From: Halomarina salina
GTDB taxonomy: Archaea; Halobacteriota; Halobacteria; Halobacteriales; Haloarculaceae
Reading direction: 5' to 3'
Length of the DNA stretch: 64,000 nt
NCBI RefSeq assembly: GCF_023074835.1
Contig: NZ_JALLGW010000001.1
Span: forward strand, 806,001-870,000
This document shows positions 1-9,075 of this stretch, piece by piece. The position numbers were made by a program, and so were the translations under genes. How positions within the stretch are numbered: position 1 is the first letter of the stretch; every line of letters begins with the position of its first letter. The notes beneath the pieces are model-generated. The model did no database searches. It was not told where the DNA came from and saw nothing but the letters and a program-made list of their open reading frames with translations.

Positions 1-1096
1 CAGCGTCGTACGCCAGCGACAGCGTCCGCGACCGGCCGCGTCCCTCGACGCTGGTGTAGGTGGCGTCGATGAGACCCAGCTGGTCGAGCTTGTTGATGAG
101 TTCGGAGTAGCGGGTGTAGCCCAGTCCCGTCTCCTCCTCGAACGCCTCGTACACCTCGCCAGCCCGCTCGCCGTCGTGTTCGGCGATGACGCCGACGAGG
201 GCACGCTCGGAGTCAGACAGGCCCTGCAGGTGCCGCGAGAGGTGGACGTACTTCGACTTGTCGTAGGCCGAGTCGACGTCCTCCAGTTCGACGCTCCGCG
301 AGGCACGCATCTCGGCTTGCAGCCCAGCGCGACGGAGCAGGTCGATACCGACGCGCAGGTCGCCACCGGTGTCCGCCGTCAGGTCGGCGACCTGGTCGAT
401 AATCTCGGGTCCACAGGAGCCCTCGACGAAGCCGTACTCGACGCGCTCGCGGAGGATGTCCGCGATTTCTGGTTCGTCGTACCGTGGGAAGTACACCTCC
501 TCGGGGCGGAACACGGACTGGACGCGCGTGTCCAGTTCCTCGATGATGTCGAGGTCCAGGTCGGAGGAGACCAGCACGACGCCGATCTTCGCCCCCGAGT
601 GGGCTTCGTGCGCGCGAAGGAGGGAGTACAGCGTGTCGCTGGCCTCGTCGTCGTAGAACAGGTAGTTCACGTCGTCGAGCGCGACGACCAGCACCTCGTC
701 GTCCTCGACGAGGCGGTCGGTTATCTGGCCGAACAGCTTCTTGAACGAGATGCCGCTGGTCGGCGGTTCGTACTCGAACATCTCCTCGAACAGGCGCGAG
801 AAGACGGCGTAGCGCGTCGAGTCCACCTGGCAGTTCACCTGCGCGACGTTCACGTCCGAGACGGCCTGCAGTTCGTCGAACAGTTTCCCGACGGCCGTGG
901 TCTTGCCGGTCCCCGGCGGACCGCGAACCATCACGTTCAGCGGCCGGGAACCGCGCGCAGCGGGCCTGAGCGCGTACTTCAGGTTCTGCATCTGCTCGTC
1001 GCGGTGGTAGAACGTCTCCGGGACGTAGTCTATCTCGAAGACGTGCTCGTCGCGGAAGACGGACTCGTCCCACGACAGCATCTCGTCGTCGGCCAT
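1..1096 (-). CDS. orc1: Orc1/Cdc6 family replication initiator (3' end cut by window edge)
   Basis: AAA+ initiator that in archaea binds origin repeats and loads MCM helicase. Reading from the ATG at 1096, the protein begins MADDEMLSWDESVF and carries Walker A GPPGTGKTT (residues 59-67) and a Walker B-like LDDVNYL (140-146). A winged-helix-like C-terminal part (EVYEAFEEETGLGYTRYSELINK) follows and is still open at base 1. About 365 residues are visible; family members are usually 370-420, so little is missing. I see no convincing origin repeats in the upstream gap. Haloarchaea carry many paralogues, so whether this copy serves an active origin is unknown. Confidence 0.93.
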   Translation of the reverse strand, partial: MADDEMLSWDESVFRDEHVFEIDYVPETFYHRDEQMQNLKYALRPAARGSRPLNVMVRGPPGTGKTTAVGKLFDELQAVSDVNVAQVNCQVDSTRYAVFSRLFEEMFEYEPPTSGISFKKLFGQITDRLVEDDEVLVVALDDVNYLFYDDEASDTLYSLLRAHEAHSGAKIGVVLVSSDLDLDIIEELDTRVQSVFRPEEVYFPRYDEPEIADILRERVEYGFVEGSCGPEIIDQVADLTADTGGDLRVGIDLLRRAGLQAEMRASRSVELEDVDSAYDKSKYVHLSRHLQGLSDSERALVGVIAEHDGERAGEVYEAFEEETGLGYTRYSELINKLDQLGLIDATYTSVEGRGRSRTLSLAYDA

Positions 1097-1552
1097 TTCA
1101 CTTTCACCTCGCTACTGAGACGACTTAACTGTTGGGAGGACACCCGTCTGACACGTCCGTCGACGGGAGGCTCACGGTTCGTTTCACACCACGCTCGGCG
1201 TCGAAGATGCCCGTCTCGCGTGCTCTCACCGGCTCGCGGGTCACTCCGCTCGCGGGGCACTTCGACCCGTGCTCTCCTCGCGGCTCCCTTCGGTCACCGC
1301 TCGGCTGCCGGAGATTCTCGCTCGTGTCACTCGCTGGGCTCGTCACCGGCCGCTCCGCCGCCGGTTTCCAGCGGCACCGAACGTTCCGCGCGGCTCAGAA
1401 CCACGCTACTCTGCGGGTCGCTCGCGCTCCCCGCTTCGTTACGAGGCGCTCCCGATGGTCGCGCCTCGCTACTCCTCACGGCTCACGTCCGTCCGCCGCT
1501 CGTAGCTCCGCGGTTCTCACTCACTCGCTTCGCTCGTTCGCTCCGAACCGCG
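1097..1552. repeat. Gene-free structured island upstream of orc1
   Basis: 456 bases between orc1 and the mutS-like gene without a credible gene. The stretch is rich in CTCGCTTCGCTCG-type words and inverted repeats. Around 1271-1340 it has CTCCTCGCGGCTCCC and CGGTCACCGCTCGG, which recur in other islands of this window (30.8 kb; reverse strand at 48.2 kb). Its end next to the mutS-like stop codon forms a perfect stem, listed separately. I looked for origin recognition boxes and found no repeated or well-matched copy. Confidence 0.6.
1509..1552. repeat. Stem-loop abutting the mutS-like stop codon
   Basis: CGCGGTTC (1509-1516) pairs perfectly with GAACCGCG (1545-1552). The next three bases, 1553-1555, are the stop codon of the minus-strand gene. 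The 28-base loop contains CACTCGCTTCGCTCG. The hairpins at 30843-30886 and 48156-48187 have the same layout, with different but still complementary stems. It could act as a 3'-end or termination structure for the minus-strand transcript; that role is inferred. Confidence 0.7.
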
Positions 1553-3547
1553 CTATTCGAACTTCGCCAACAACCGCCGATAGAACCCGTCGCCGTCGCC
1601 CGCGTCGTCGGCCAGTTTCTCGACGATGAGTTCGGGCGTCGAGCGCGCCAGTCGGCCCTTCACCGGTGAGCGGTTCACCTGTAACTCGCCGTCGACGAGC
1701 CCAACCGCCTCGATGCCGTCGACCTGCACCTCGAACCCCGTCGCGTCGCGAATCTCGCCGGCGAGGTGCGAGACGAACACCGCCGTCGCCTGCTGTTCGT
1801 GGAGCGATTCGAGGATGCCCGCGATGATGCGGGCGCTCGCACCGGGTTCGGTGATGGACTCCAGTTCGTCGACGAGGACGAGGCGCGTGCCCGGTCCCTC
1901 CACCAGGTCGCCGAACTCCTGGAGGGTCGCCTCGAACGCCCCCGCGTCGAGCGTTCCCTGGCTCTTCGCCTGGTAGTGGAGCGCGTCGAACCGGCGGAGT
2001 TCGACGCGCTCGGCGGGCACGGGCAGGCCCATCTGTGCGAGCACGACGACGAGGCCCACCAGGTCGATGGTCGAGGTCTTGCCCCCCGAGTTCACCCCGG
2101 AGAGGAGCGCGACGCCCTCGACGCCGTAGTCGACGGGGTCGACGTCCTCGAACGCGACGTCCAGCAGGGGAGACCGTCCCCCCTCGACGACCAGCCCCGT
2201 TCCGGCGTCGCCGTCCCGCTCGGTGAACTCGGGGACGGTGCAGTCGAAGTCGGCGGCGTAGCGCGCGATTGCGAGTTCCACGTCGAGGTCCAGCGCCGCC
2301 TGGACGAGCCGCTCGGCCGGCTCCCGCAGGTCCGCGAGGTCGGCGGCGAGCGTCGCCTTCAGCTCCGCGGCCCGGCGGTCGCGGGCGGCCTTGAGCTCTC
2401 GACGCAGGCGGTTGACGGCGCCCTCCTCGTGTTCGACGGGAAACGTCGGGTCCTCGACGAACGCCTGTTCGACGAGATCCGCGTAGTCGGGGACGTCGAG
2501 CGCGTCCGCGAGGTGGTCGCGGGCGGCGTCGATGGCCGCGTCGAACTCGTCCGCGAGTTCGGTTTCGAGGAGCGAGTCGACCCGCGCGCCCTGCTCGACC
2601 AGCGAGAGCAGGTCAGCGCCCTCGATGGTGACGTCCTGTGACTGGATGGCGTCGCGGAGGCGGTCGTTGGCGACGCTCTCGGCCGTCGAGACGGCCACGT
2701 CGAGGTCGTCGACCGCGTCCCGCAGGCGGTGGAGTTCGTCGTCGCCCTCGACGGTGCCGTCCTCGGTCAGTCGCGCGAGGCCGCTCCGGAGCGCGTCGAG
2801 GTCACACGGCGGGTCCAGCCCGGCCGCCTCGTGGACGGCGGCGGCGGCGGCCAGTCGCGAGCGGTTGTCCGCGAAGAAGCGCAGCAGGCGCTCGGGAACG
2901 ACCTCGTCGACCCGGTCGAACGCGTCGGGGAGGACGCGCACGTCGCCGTCGATGTCGAGGCCCGCGAACCGCTCGTCGAGGACGACGACGGTCGAGTAGC
3001 CCCGCGCGAGTTCGGCGATGCCCCGTGAGTCCTCGACGAGTTCGACGCTCACCTCGGGGAACGCCTCCTCGGCGCGGGCATACGTCTCGGCGTCACCGGT
3101 CGCCACGCAGCGGTCCCGGACGCGCAGGCCGCGCGGTTCGGTCAGCGGTTCGACGTCGCCCAGCGCCTCCCGTACCTCGGGCGACGGGTCGTGGTCGCGC
3201 GCCTCGGCGACGAACGCCTGCACCTCCTCGATGCGCGACGCGCTGGCGCTCGGGTAGAACGTCTCCAGTCGCTTCCGGGCGTAGTCGGTCACCGCCCGCT
3301 CTTGCAGGAGCGAGAGCGCTTGACGGTACAGTTCGCGGGCGCGGTCGGTCCGCAGGAACGCCTCGGTGTCGCCGTGCCGTTCCCGGATGGCGTTCCGGGC
3401 GATGCGGGCGGCGGTGCCCTCGGTGATGCCGGGTGCCCGTGCGAGCGCGGCGACGTCGCCCGCTTCGAGCGCTCGCTCGGCGTCCTCTAGCTGTCGAAGC
3501 CGGTCGGCCGTCTTCGCGCCGACACCCTGGATGGCTTCGAGGTCCAT
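1553..3547 (-). CDS. MutS-like ATPase with N-terminal helix-hairpin-helix
   Basis: About 664 residues. The start at 3547 (MDLEAIQGVGAKTADRL) puts an HhH-type DNA-binding segment at the very N-terminus; a second HhH-like APGITEGTAARIARN follows. The middle is helical and coiled-coil rich. The C-terminal third is a MutS ATPase: Walker A GVNSGGKTST (about 484-493), Walker B with signature VLVDELESITEPG (about 558-570), and AVFVSH. It lacks the mismatch-recognition domain of MutS1 and shows no clear Smr nuclease domain, so it belongs with archaeal MutS2/MutS5-like proteins. A role in recombination or repair is inferred. An upstream in-frame start would add nine residues. The gene ends directly against a stem-loop. 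Confidence 0.85.
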   Translation of the reverse strand: MDLEAIQGVGAKTADRLRQLEDAERALEAGDVAALARAPGITEGTAARIARNAIRERHGDTEAFLRTDRARELYRQALSLLQERAVTDYARKRLETFYPSASASRIEEVQAFVAEARDHDPSPEVREALGDVEPLTEPRGLRVRDRCVATGDAETYARAEEAFPEVSVELVEDSRGIAELARGYSTVVVLDERFAGLDIDGDVRVLPDAFDRVDEVVPERLLRFFADNRSRLAAAAAVHEAAGLDPPCDLDALRSGLARLTEDGTVEGDDELHRLRDAVDDLDVAVSTAESVANDRLRDAIQSQDVTIEGADLLSLVEQGARVDSLLETELADEFDAAIDAARDHLADALDVPDYADLVEQAFVEDPTFPVEHEEGAVNRLRRELKAARDRRAAELKATLAADLADLREPAERLVQAALDLDVELAIARYAADFDCTVPEFTERDGDAGTGLVVEGGRSPLLDVAFEDVDPVDYGVEGVALLSGVNSGGKTSTIDLVGLVVVLAQMGLPVPAERVELRRFDALHYQAKSQGTLDAGAFEATLQEFGDLVEGPGTRLVLVDELESITEPGASARIIAGILESLHEQQATAVFVSHLAGEIRDATGFEVQVDGIEAVGLVDGELQVNRSPVKGRLARSTPELIVEKLADDAGDGDGFYRRLLAKFE

Positions 3548-3655
3548 ACCCCCGTCGTTGCAGTCGGCTGTCAAAGGTCCGTCGCTCCGCGTGTGGTGTG
3601 CTCTCGTTCGGGTCGGCGGGTCTGTCGACCGGACCGTCGGTCGCGGTGCCGCCGG

Positions 3656-3958
3656 TCAGTTCGACTGGCTCGGCTCCTCGCCGTCCTCGCCGCCCAGGAC
3701 GCGCTCCTTGGCGAACTCCGAGAGCCAGTCCCAGCCCTCCCGATCGTTGATGGCGTCGACGATGCCGCCGACGCCCCGGCTCCCGACCGGTTGCTCGTTG
3801 ACGCGCTGGTCGCCCCGTAACTCCTCCGGCGACGGCCCCTCGAACATCGTCCGACCGCCCTCGTCGTAGTAGATGTGACTCCCACCGGCCGCCTGCCCGA
3901 TGAGTTGTGGGGCGTCCTCGCGCAGTCGCGCGTCGTCGGTGTCGTCTCGCCCGGACAT
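3656..3958 (-). CDS. Small acidic haloarchaeal protein of unknown function
   Basis: A 100-residue protein starting MSGRDDTDDARLREDAPQLIGQ and ending GEEPSQSN. It is hydrophilic, with no signal peptide, membrane span or cysteine pair. The middle (GGSHIYYDEGGRTMFEGPSPEELRGD) and the Trp/Gly-containing end (DREGWDWLSEF) look like a folded small domain. It lies 108 bases upstream of the mutS-like gene on the same strand and could share a transcript with it. I do not recognise a characterised family. The start was chosen at the first ATG that does not run into the divergent larE promoter region. Confidence 0.6.
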   Translation of the reverse strand: MSGRDDTDDARLREDAPQLIGQAAGGSHIYYDEGGRTMFEGPSPEELRGDQRVNEQPVGSRGVGGIVDAINDREGWDWLSEFAKERVLGGEDGEEPSQSN

Positions 3959-4103
3959 GTGCGCTCTCGACTCGCGCCACCGTGGTGAGCGTTGTGCTCG
4001 CCCCTGCCTGTCGCTCGTTGGCGTGTCCCGTCTCGACCCCTCACCGCCGAGGCACCTCGCCGCCGGACGTGAGGGCTTTGGTCGTCGCTCCCGACTCCCC
4101 GCT

Positions 4104-5051
4104 ATGGACGACCACACAGCGACCAAGCGCGACGCCGCCCGCGACGCCATCGCCGAGCGAGACGGCGTCCTCGTCGCGTTCTCCGGCGGCGTCGATTCGA
4201 GCGTCGTCGCCGCACTGGCACGCGAGGCTCTCGGCGACGACGCCGTCGCCTGCACCGCCAAGAGCGAGACGCTCCCCGACGCGGAACTCGACGAGGCCCG
4301 CCGCGTCGCCGAGGAGGTCGGCATCCGCCACGAAGTCGTCGAGTTCTCGGAGCTGGACGACCCAGCGTTCGTCAAGAACGACGGCGAACGCTGCTACCAC
4401 TGCCGGACGATGCGCCTCGGCGCGATGTACGACCACGCCCGGTCGCTGGGCATCGACACCGTCTGCGACGGCACGAACGCCTCGGACCCCGGCGAGGGCC
4501 ACCGCCCCGGACTGCGCGCCGTCGCCGAACTCGACGTCCTCTCGCCGCTGCTCGCCCACGACATCTCGAAGGAGGAGGTCCGCGACATCGCTCGCGACTA
4601 CGGCCTCTCGGTCGCCGACAAACCCGCGATGGCGTGTCTCTCCTCGCGCATCCCGACCGGCATCGAAGTGACCGAGGAGCGCCTCTCTCGGGTCGAACGC
4701 GCCGAGTCGCTGCTCCGCGAGTGGGGGTTCGAGCAGTTCCGCGTCCGCGACCACGACGGCCTCGCTCGCATCGAGGTGGGTGACGACGAACTCGACCGCG
4801 CGCTCGACCCCGAGTTCGTCCGAGCGGCCCGCGAGCACTGCGACTCCGTCGGCTTCGACCACGTCACGCTGGACCTCCACGGCTACGCGACGGGTAGCGT
4901 GAGCCCAGAGAGCGACGAGTCGGTGACGGACGTGTCAGCGACGGAGGAGTCACCGACGGAGGAGACGGTGGCGACAGACAGAGCGACGACCGACGACGAT
5001 TCGACCAGCGAGGTCACGCAGGTCTTCGAGACGGAGTACCCGTCGCGGTAG
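4104..5051 (+). CDS. larE: LarE-type ATP-dependent sulfur transferase
   Basis: 315 residues of the LarE family of PP-loop enzymes. In lactate racemase cofactor synthesis LarE adenylates the pyridinium biscarboxylate precursor and inserts sulfur. The PP-loop SGGVDSS is at residues 27-33. Three cysteines are visible: CYHC (97 and 100) and the conserved ACLSSR (178). Some LarE proteins donate the sulfur of the single conserved Cys; three-Cys members such as the Thermotoga enzyme use them for an iron-sulfur cluster, and this protein has the three-Cys pattern. The tail after about residue 265 is acidic and Thr/Ser-rich, probably not catalytic. No larB or larC is adjacent, so the substrate is uncertain. 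Confidence 0.88.
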   Translation: MDDHTATKRDAARDAIAERDGVLVAFSGGVDSSVVAALAREALGDDAVACTAKSETLPDAELDEARRVAEEVGIRHEVVEFSELDDPAFVKNDGERCYHCRTMRLGAMYDHARSLGIDTVCDGTNASDPGEGHRPGLRAVAELDVLSPLLAHDISKEEVRDIARDYGLSVADKPAMACLSSRIPTGIEVTEERLSRVERAESLLREWGFEQFRVRDHDGLARIEVGDDELDRALDPEFVRAAREHCDSVGFDHVTLDLHGYATGSVSPESDESVTDVSATEESPTEETVATDRATTDDDSTSEVTQVFETEYPSR

Positions 5052-5060
5052 GTCGGGCCG

Positions 5061-5753
5061 TCAGTTCGACTCCTCGCTCTGCTCTAACCCCTCCCGCGAC
5101 CGCACCCCGATGCCGTCCTGCCACGGCGTCGCGTTCTCGCGTCGTACCTCGACCGACGGCGTTTCGTCCGTCGACTCGTCGGCGGCGACGTCGACGCCGA
5201 ACTCGTTGAGCGCGCAGTTCGCCTGCGTGTGCTCGATGACCGCCGACGTGGCGTCCATCCCCTTCGCGTGCCCGAGCACCTGGTGAATCGGGCCGCCGTG
5301 GGTGACGACGAGCGTCGTCCCCGACCGCTCGACGACCGCTCGCCAGCCCTCAAGCACCCGCTCGCGCATCTGGACGATGCTCTCGCCGCCCTCGGGGACC
5401 TCTGTGGCGGCTCTGGCGGCCGTCTCGCCCAGCGCGAACGTCGGGAAGCGGTCGCGCATGTCGCCGTAGGTCAGGCCCTGGTAGACGCCGATGTCGCGTT
5501 CGCGCCACGCGTCGGAGAACTCGACGGGCAGGCCGTCGCCGAGCGTCTCGCGGACGCGCTCGGTCGTCTCGCGCGTCCGAAGTAGGTCCGAGGAGACGAC
5601 GCAGTCCACGTCGTACGTTCCCGCGACGTGCTCGGCCGCGGCGCTGGCCTGTTCGTGACCGCGGTCTGCCAGCGGGACGGGTGCCCACCCCTGCATCCGC
5701 TGGTCGCGGTTCCACGGCGTCTCCCCGTGTCGCATCAGGAGAATCGTTGGCAT
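5061..5753 (-). CDS. Histidine phosphatase family protein (phosphoglycerate mutase-like)
   Basis: 230 residues. The catalytic RHG is at 8-10 (MPTILLMRHGET). The conserved VVSSDLLRTRET, an acid-bearing ERDIG segment and the second histidine in VVTHGGPIHQ all fit the family, so the phosphohistidine chemistry is intact. Substrate cannot be deduced: members include 2,3-dependent mutases and phosphatases of sugar phosphates or alpha-ribazole phosphate. The start was placed at the ATG whose first residues are the beta-strand before RHG; an upstream extension would add an unrelated segment. It converges with larE, with only nine bases between stops. Confidence 0.85.
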   Translation of the reverse strand: MPTILLMRHGETPWNRDQRMQGWAPVPLADRGHEQASAAAEHVAGTYDVDCVVSSDLLRTRETTERVRETLGDGLPVEFSDAWRERDIGVYQGLTYGDMRDRFPTFALGETAARAATEVPEGGESIVQMRERVLEGWRAVVERSGTTLVVTHGGPIHQVLGHAKGMDATSAVIEHTQANCALNEFGVDVAADESTDETPSVEVRRENATPWQDGIGVRSREGLEQSEESN

Positions 5754-5864
5754 GGTGTAGGTCTCCTGGGCTAGCGGCTTGATTCTTCGCGATGGAATGA
5801 TGGACCCGCCACCGGTGTTCCCAGACGTTCCAGACACAGACGTCAACCAGTCAGCACCGAGAAC

Positions 5865-7202
5865 TCACTCGACTGCGAGCGTCTCCACGTCAGAAATCCG
5901 CGGGAGGCGACGGAACTGGCGGATAGACGCCAGGTACACGGCCAGTCCCAACAGCCCGGCCGCGGTGACGTACAACACGACGGTCACGCCGAACGCGTCC
6001 GCAGCAGCGCCACCGAGGAGTGCGCCGACGGGAGTCGCCGCCGAGGACATGCTGCCCATCACCGCGCTGGCCCGGCCGAGCATCGCTTCGGGGACGAGCG
6101 ACTGAACGAGCGCCGAGAACAGTACGTTCGTCACGCCGACGGGGACCAGCGCGAGCGCGAGCAGTGCGACCGTTCCGGGGAACCACCCGACGGTGACGGC
6201 GGCGGCCCACAGCACCGCCCCGACGAGGAAGCTCACGACGTTGAGCCACCCGAAGGCGTAGTCCTCGAATCGACTGGCGGCGAGCGCGCCGACGAACAGC
6301 CCGCCACCGACGCCCGCCGTCAGCAGTCCGTAGGCGATCTCCCCACCGAGCATGTCGCCGTACGCCGGCAGGACGGCGAGTGCGGCACCGAACGTCCCGT
6401 TGACCACGACGGAGCCGAGCATCACCTTCCCCATCACCGTCCCACGGAGGAACGCGATACCCTCGCGGAGGTCCGCGACGTAGCTGGTCGGGTCGTCGCC
6501 GGCTCCCGTCGGTTCCTCACCACCGTCGGGTCGCTCGGCCGTCTCGTCGGCCCCACCGTCGGTGGCGGCGACCGGTTCTGCCGTATCGGGGGCGTCCTCG
6601 GGTCCGCCGACCGAGTCGCTCGTCTCCCCCGCCGCCCGCACCCGGAGGCCAGCGAACAGGGCGGCGGCGGCGACGAACGTCGCCGCGTCGAGGACGAACA
6701 GCGCCGTCGCGCCGACGACGGCGACGAGCACGCCGCCGAGGGCGTTGAACCCCGCGTCGATGCCCTGGTAGGCCAGCGCGAACAGCGAGTTCGCGCGGAC
6801 GAGTTCGTCACGCTCGACCAGCCGCGGGAGCGCCGCGGACTGTGCCGGGTAGACCGGCTGGTTGAGCAGGGAGAGTATCGGCATCACGGCGAGGACGACC
6901 CAGACGTTCAGATAGCCGAGCGTGAACGCCAGCGGGACCGTGAGGACGACCACCGCCTGCGTGAGTTGCGTGCCGACGAGCAGTCTGCGGAGCGAGACGC
7001 GGTCGACGAGCGGGCCGAACAGGAACTGGAAGGCGCTCGGTGCGAGCACGAGGAACCCCGCGAGCCCGGTGTAGAACGACGACCCGGTGAGGTCGTAGAC
7101 GAGCCACATCGAGGCGACGTAGTAGAGGCTGTCACCCGCGTTGGTGACGACCCGCCCGGCGAACAGGCGGGCGAAGTTCGCGTTCCGGAAGAGACTAGAC
7201 AT
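5865..7202 (-). CDS. Major facilitator superfamily transporter
   Basis: 445 residues with about 12 hydrophobic segments, starting MSSLFRNANFARLFAGRVVTN, a start typical of MFS_3/EntS-like exporters. The loop GPLVDRVSLRRLL after the second helix matches the MFS signature (G-x3-D-R-x-x-R-R). A long acidic Thr/Gly loop (about residues 195-240) splits the two six-helix halves. Export of a small molecule across the cytoplasmic membrane is likely; the substrate is unknown. A TATA-like box 25-31 bases upstream indicates a leaderless transcript. The gene lies 87 bases downstream of a zinc-ribbon HTH regulator on the same strand, a plausible regulator/exporter pair. Confidence 0.87.
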   Translation of the reverse strand: MSSLFRNANFARLFAGRVVTNAGDSLYYVASMWLVYDLTGSSFYTGLAGFLVLAPSAFQFLFGPLVDRVSLRRLLVGTQLTQAVVVLTVPLAFTLGYLNVWVVLAVMPILSLLNQPVYPAQSAALPRLVERDELVRANSLFALAYQGIDAGFNALGGVLVAVVGATALFVLDAATFVAAAALFAGLRVRAAGETSDSVGGPEDAPDTAEPVAATDGGADETAERPDGGEEPTGAGDDPTSYVADLREGIAFLRGTVMGKVMLGSVVVNGTFGAALAVLPAYGDMLGGEIAYGLLTAGVGGGLFVGALAASRFEDYAFGWLNVVSFLVGAVLWAAAVTVGWFPGTVALLALALVPVGVTNVLFSALVQSLVPEAMLGRASAVMGSMSSAATPVGALLGGAAADAFGVTVVLYVTAAGLLGLAVYLASIRQFRRLPRISDVETLAVE

Positions 7203-7226
7203 ACACCTCTCTGGGAGGGGGTGGGG

Positions 7227-7233
7227 AATATAG
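7227..7233 (-). promoter_or_regulatory. TATA-like box of the MFS gene
   Basis: On the minus strand CTATATT is centred 28 bases before the ATG at 7202. This is the spacing expected when transcription begins at or next to the start codon. Confidence 0.55.
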
Positions 7234-7289
7234 GTAATCAGAACGACATTTCTGTTCGGCGACTCACAGAAGTTCGTTTCTGTCGGCCG

Positions 7290-8147
7290 TCAGTAGTGTT
7301 CCACTCCCCGGACCGTGAGTTCGTCATCTACCGTGAGCGTGAGCGCACCGTCGCCCTCACGGAAGGTGGCCGACGCGCGGAACGGGTCCGCCGAGTCGAC
7401 GGCCGAGTCGTGTAACGAGACGAACGACCAGAGCGGTCGCTCACGAACGTCGACGCCGTGGTCGTGGTAGAACGCGATGACGGCGGATCGGTCGATCAAC
7501 GCCAGTCCGAGGTCGGTCGTCGCCCGGTCGCCACAGCGCTCGCAGTCGTAGACGACGAAGGGGAGGTCGTCGAGCGAACCGGCCTCCTCGGGCCAGATAT
7601 CGCCAACGCGACGGACGCTGATCCGGACGCGACCCTCGCAGGTGGTACAGAACCCCGATGAAAGGTGCTGGATACGTGTTCGGAGGTACCGCTGGGCGAC
7701 CTCTGGGTAGGTGGCCGTGTCGTAGCCCGCGAACGCACCGGGCGGAATGGTGTTCGTGGCGGTCAGTTCGCAGTCCTCACAGTCGAACCAGACGCGGTCG
7801 TCCTCGTAGCGGAACGTCACCTCGCCTCCGCAGCTCGGACAGGGCTGACCGAGCGGGCTCGATACCGCCGACTCGTCACCCGTGTACGCCCCCGACAGCA
7901 GCGCGCCGACGACGCGCCGACCGGCCACACTGAGTTGGTAGCCCTCGTCGCCGTCTACCACGAACCGGTCGCGGAGTTTTCCGAGGTGGTAGTTGAACTG
8001 CCCGGAGTCGCGCATCCCGACGGCTTCGCGGAGTTCCGAGAACCCCATCGGACCGTCGGCCTTCCAGAGCGTCCGGAGGATGGTGACGCGCTTCGGGTCC
8101 GAGAGAGCCGAGAACGCCTCGGCCGGGTCGTCGGAGTCGCGGCTCAT
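7290..8147 (-). CDS. ArsR-like HTH regulator with two zinc-ribbon-like segments
   Basis: 285 residues. The N-terminal 80 form a winged helix of the ArsR type (AFSALSDPKRVTILRTLW, then GQFNYHLGKLRD as recognition helix). Two cysteine quartets follow: CPSCGG with CEDC, and CTTC with CERC, which look like zinc ribbons. A C-terminal beta-rich part follows. This architecture (HTH plus treble-Cys domain) is common in haloarchaeal regulators with unknown ligands. The start at 8147 was preferred over one nine codons upstream because GCTATTTGT at 8171-8179 (minus strand) then sits 28 bases upstream. It probably controls the MFS gene just downstream, or itself. Confidence 0.83.
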   Translation of the reverse strand: MSRDSDDPAEAFSALSDPKRVTILRTLWKADGPMGFSELREAVGMRDSGQFNYHLGKLRDRFVVDGDEGYQLSVAGRRVVGALLSGAYTGDESAVSSPLGQPCPSCGGEVTFRYEDDRVWFDCEDCELTATNTIPPGAFAGYDTATYPEVAQRYLRTRIQHLSSGFCTTCEGRVRISVRRVGDIWPEEAGSLDDLPFVVYDCERCGDRATTDLGLALIDRSAVIAFYHDHGVDVRERPLWSFVSLHDSAVDSADPFRASATFREGDGALTLTVDDELTVRGVEHY

Positions 8148-8170
8148 ACGACGCTCGTGGACTGACGAAG

Positions 8171-8179
8171 ACAAATAGC
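8171..8179 (-). promoter_or_regulatory. TATA-like box deciding the start of the HTH regulator
   Basis: GCTATTTGT on the minus strand, centred 28 bases before ATG 8147. The longer alternative start at 8174 would overlap this box, so it is unlikely to be used. Confidence 0.5.
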
Positions 8180-8211
8180 TCTCGGGGAGCTCACCGTTGG
8201 CTATCGGGACG

Positions 8212-9075
8212 CTACGGTTCGGGGTCCGCCTCGCTCGTCACGTAGTCCAGCAACTGCTCGCCGGAGGTGTCGACGCCCTGCCGGGCGAAGAAGTTCGCCA
8301 CGTTCCGGCAGTCGCGTTCGAGGAAGTCCCGCGAGTTCGGGTGGTGGACGGTGACCGCCTGCCCGAGGTCGATGACGACGAGCTCGCCGTCGTGGACGAC
8401 GATGTTGTACTCGCTCAGGTCGCCGTGGACGAGGCCCGCGTCGTAGAGGCGGCGGGTGTACTCCCGGACCACCTCGTAGGCCGTCTCGGGGTTCTCGACC
8501 TCCACCTCGGCGAGGCGGCGGCCCCGGTCGCCCGCCTCGCTACCGACGAACTCCATCACCAGGACGTTCCGCTCGACGGCGATGGGGTCGGGCACCCGGA
8601 CGCCCGCCTCCTTCGCGCGCTTGAGGTTCGCGAACTCCTTGCGGACCCACGCCATCACCACCTTGCGCTTGTCGTTGCCGATGCCCTCGAACCGGGGGTC
8701 GCCGTCGAGGTAGTCGCGCATCTGCTTGAAGTCGCTCGCGGAGATGGCGTACACCTTCACGGCCACGGTGCCGTCGGGGCCGAGGGCGTTGTAGACGGCC
8801 GCCTCCTTGCCCGTCGAGATGGGGCCGCCGAAGGCGTCGATGTGGCCGTCCTGGACGAGTTTGTAGATGGCGGCGTACGTCGCCTCGTCGAACACCGAGT
8901 CGTCGACCTTCAGCCGCTCGGAGTTCTTGATGCGCTTGCGGAACTCCAGGAACTTCCGGTCGCGCTTGCGGGCGATGCGGTCGGCCTCCGTGTCCGAGAC
9001 GTCGACCTCCTCCCACTCGTCGCCGAACCCCTCGACGTTGTCGACGTCGAGCAGGCCGTACTCCTCCTCGCTCAT
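8212..9075 (-). CDS. rio1: RIO-type serine/threonine protein kinase Rio1
   Basis: 287 residues. The nucleotide loop GGPISTGKEAAVYNA (83-97) with Lys107, the catalytic HGDLSEYN (217-224) and metal-binding DLGQ (236-239) are all present, so the kinase core is complete. Rio1 acts in late maturation of the small ribosomal subunit in archaea and eukaryotes. The ATG overlaps the stop of the upstream nucleotidyltransferase-like gene by four bases (ATGA), giving translational coupling. Together with aIF-1A this is a conserved archaeal small-subunit operon. The KH-domain partner often found nearby is instead about 36 kb away in this window (45544). Confidence 0.95.
   Translation of the reverse strand: MSEEEYGLLDVDNVEGFGDEWEEVDVSDTEADRIARKRDRKFLEFRKRIKNSERLKVDDSVFDEATYAAIYKLVQDGHIDAFGGPISTGKEAAVYNALGPDGTVAVKVYAISASDFKQMRDYLDGDPRFEGIGNDKRKVVMAWVRKEFANLKRAKEAGVRVPDPIAVERNVLVMEFVGSEAGDRGRRLAEVEVENPETAYEVVREYTRRLYDAGLVHGDLSEYNIVVHDGELVVIDLGQAVTVHHPNSRDFLERDCRNVANFFARQGVDTSGEQLLDYVTSEADPEP

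Noticed and set aside
1340-1400. Possible origin recognition box near GTTTCCAGCGGCACCGAA upstream of orc1
   Set aside because: Only one loose resemblance to haloarchaeal ORB cores, no repeated or inverted second copy, and no AT-rich unwinding segment.
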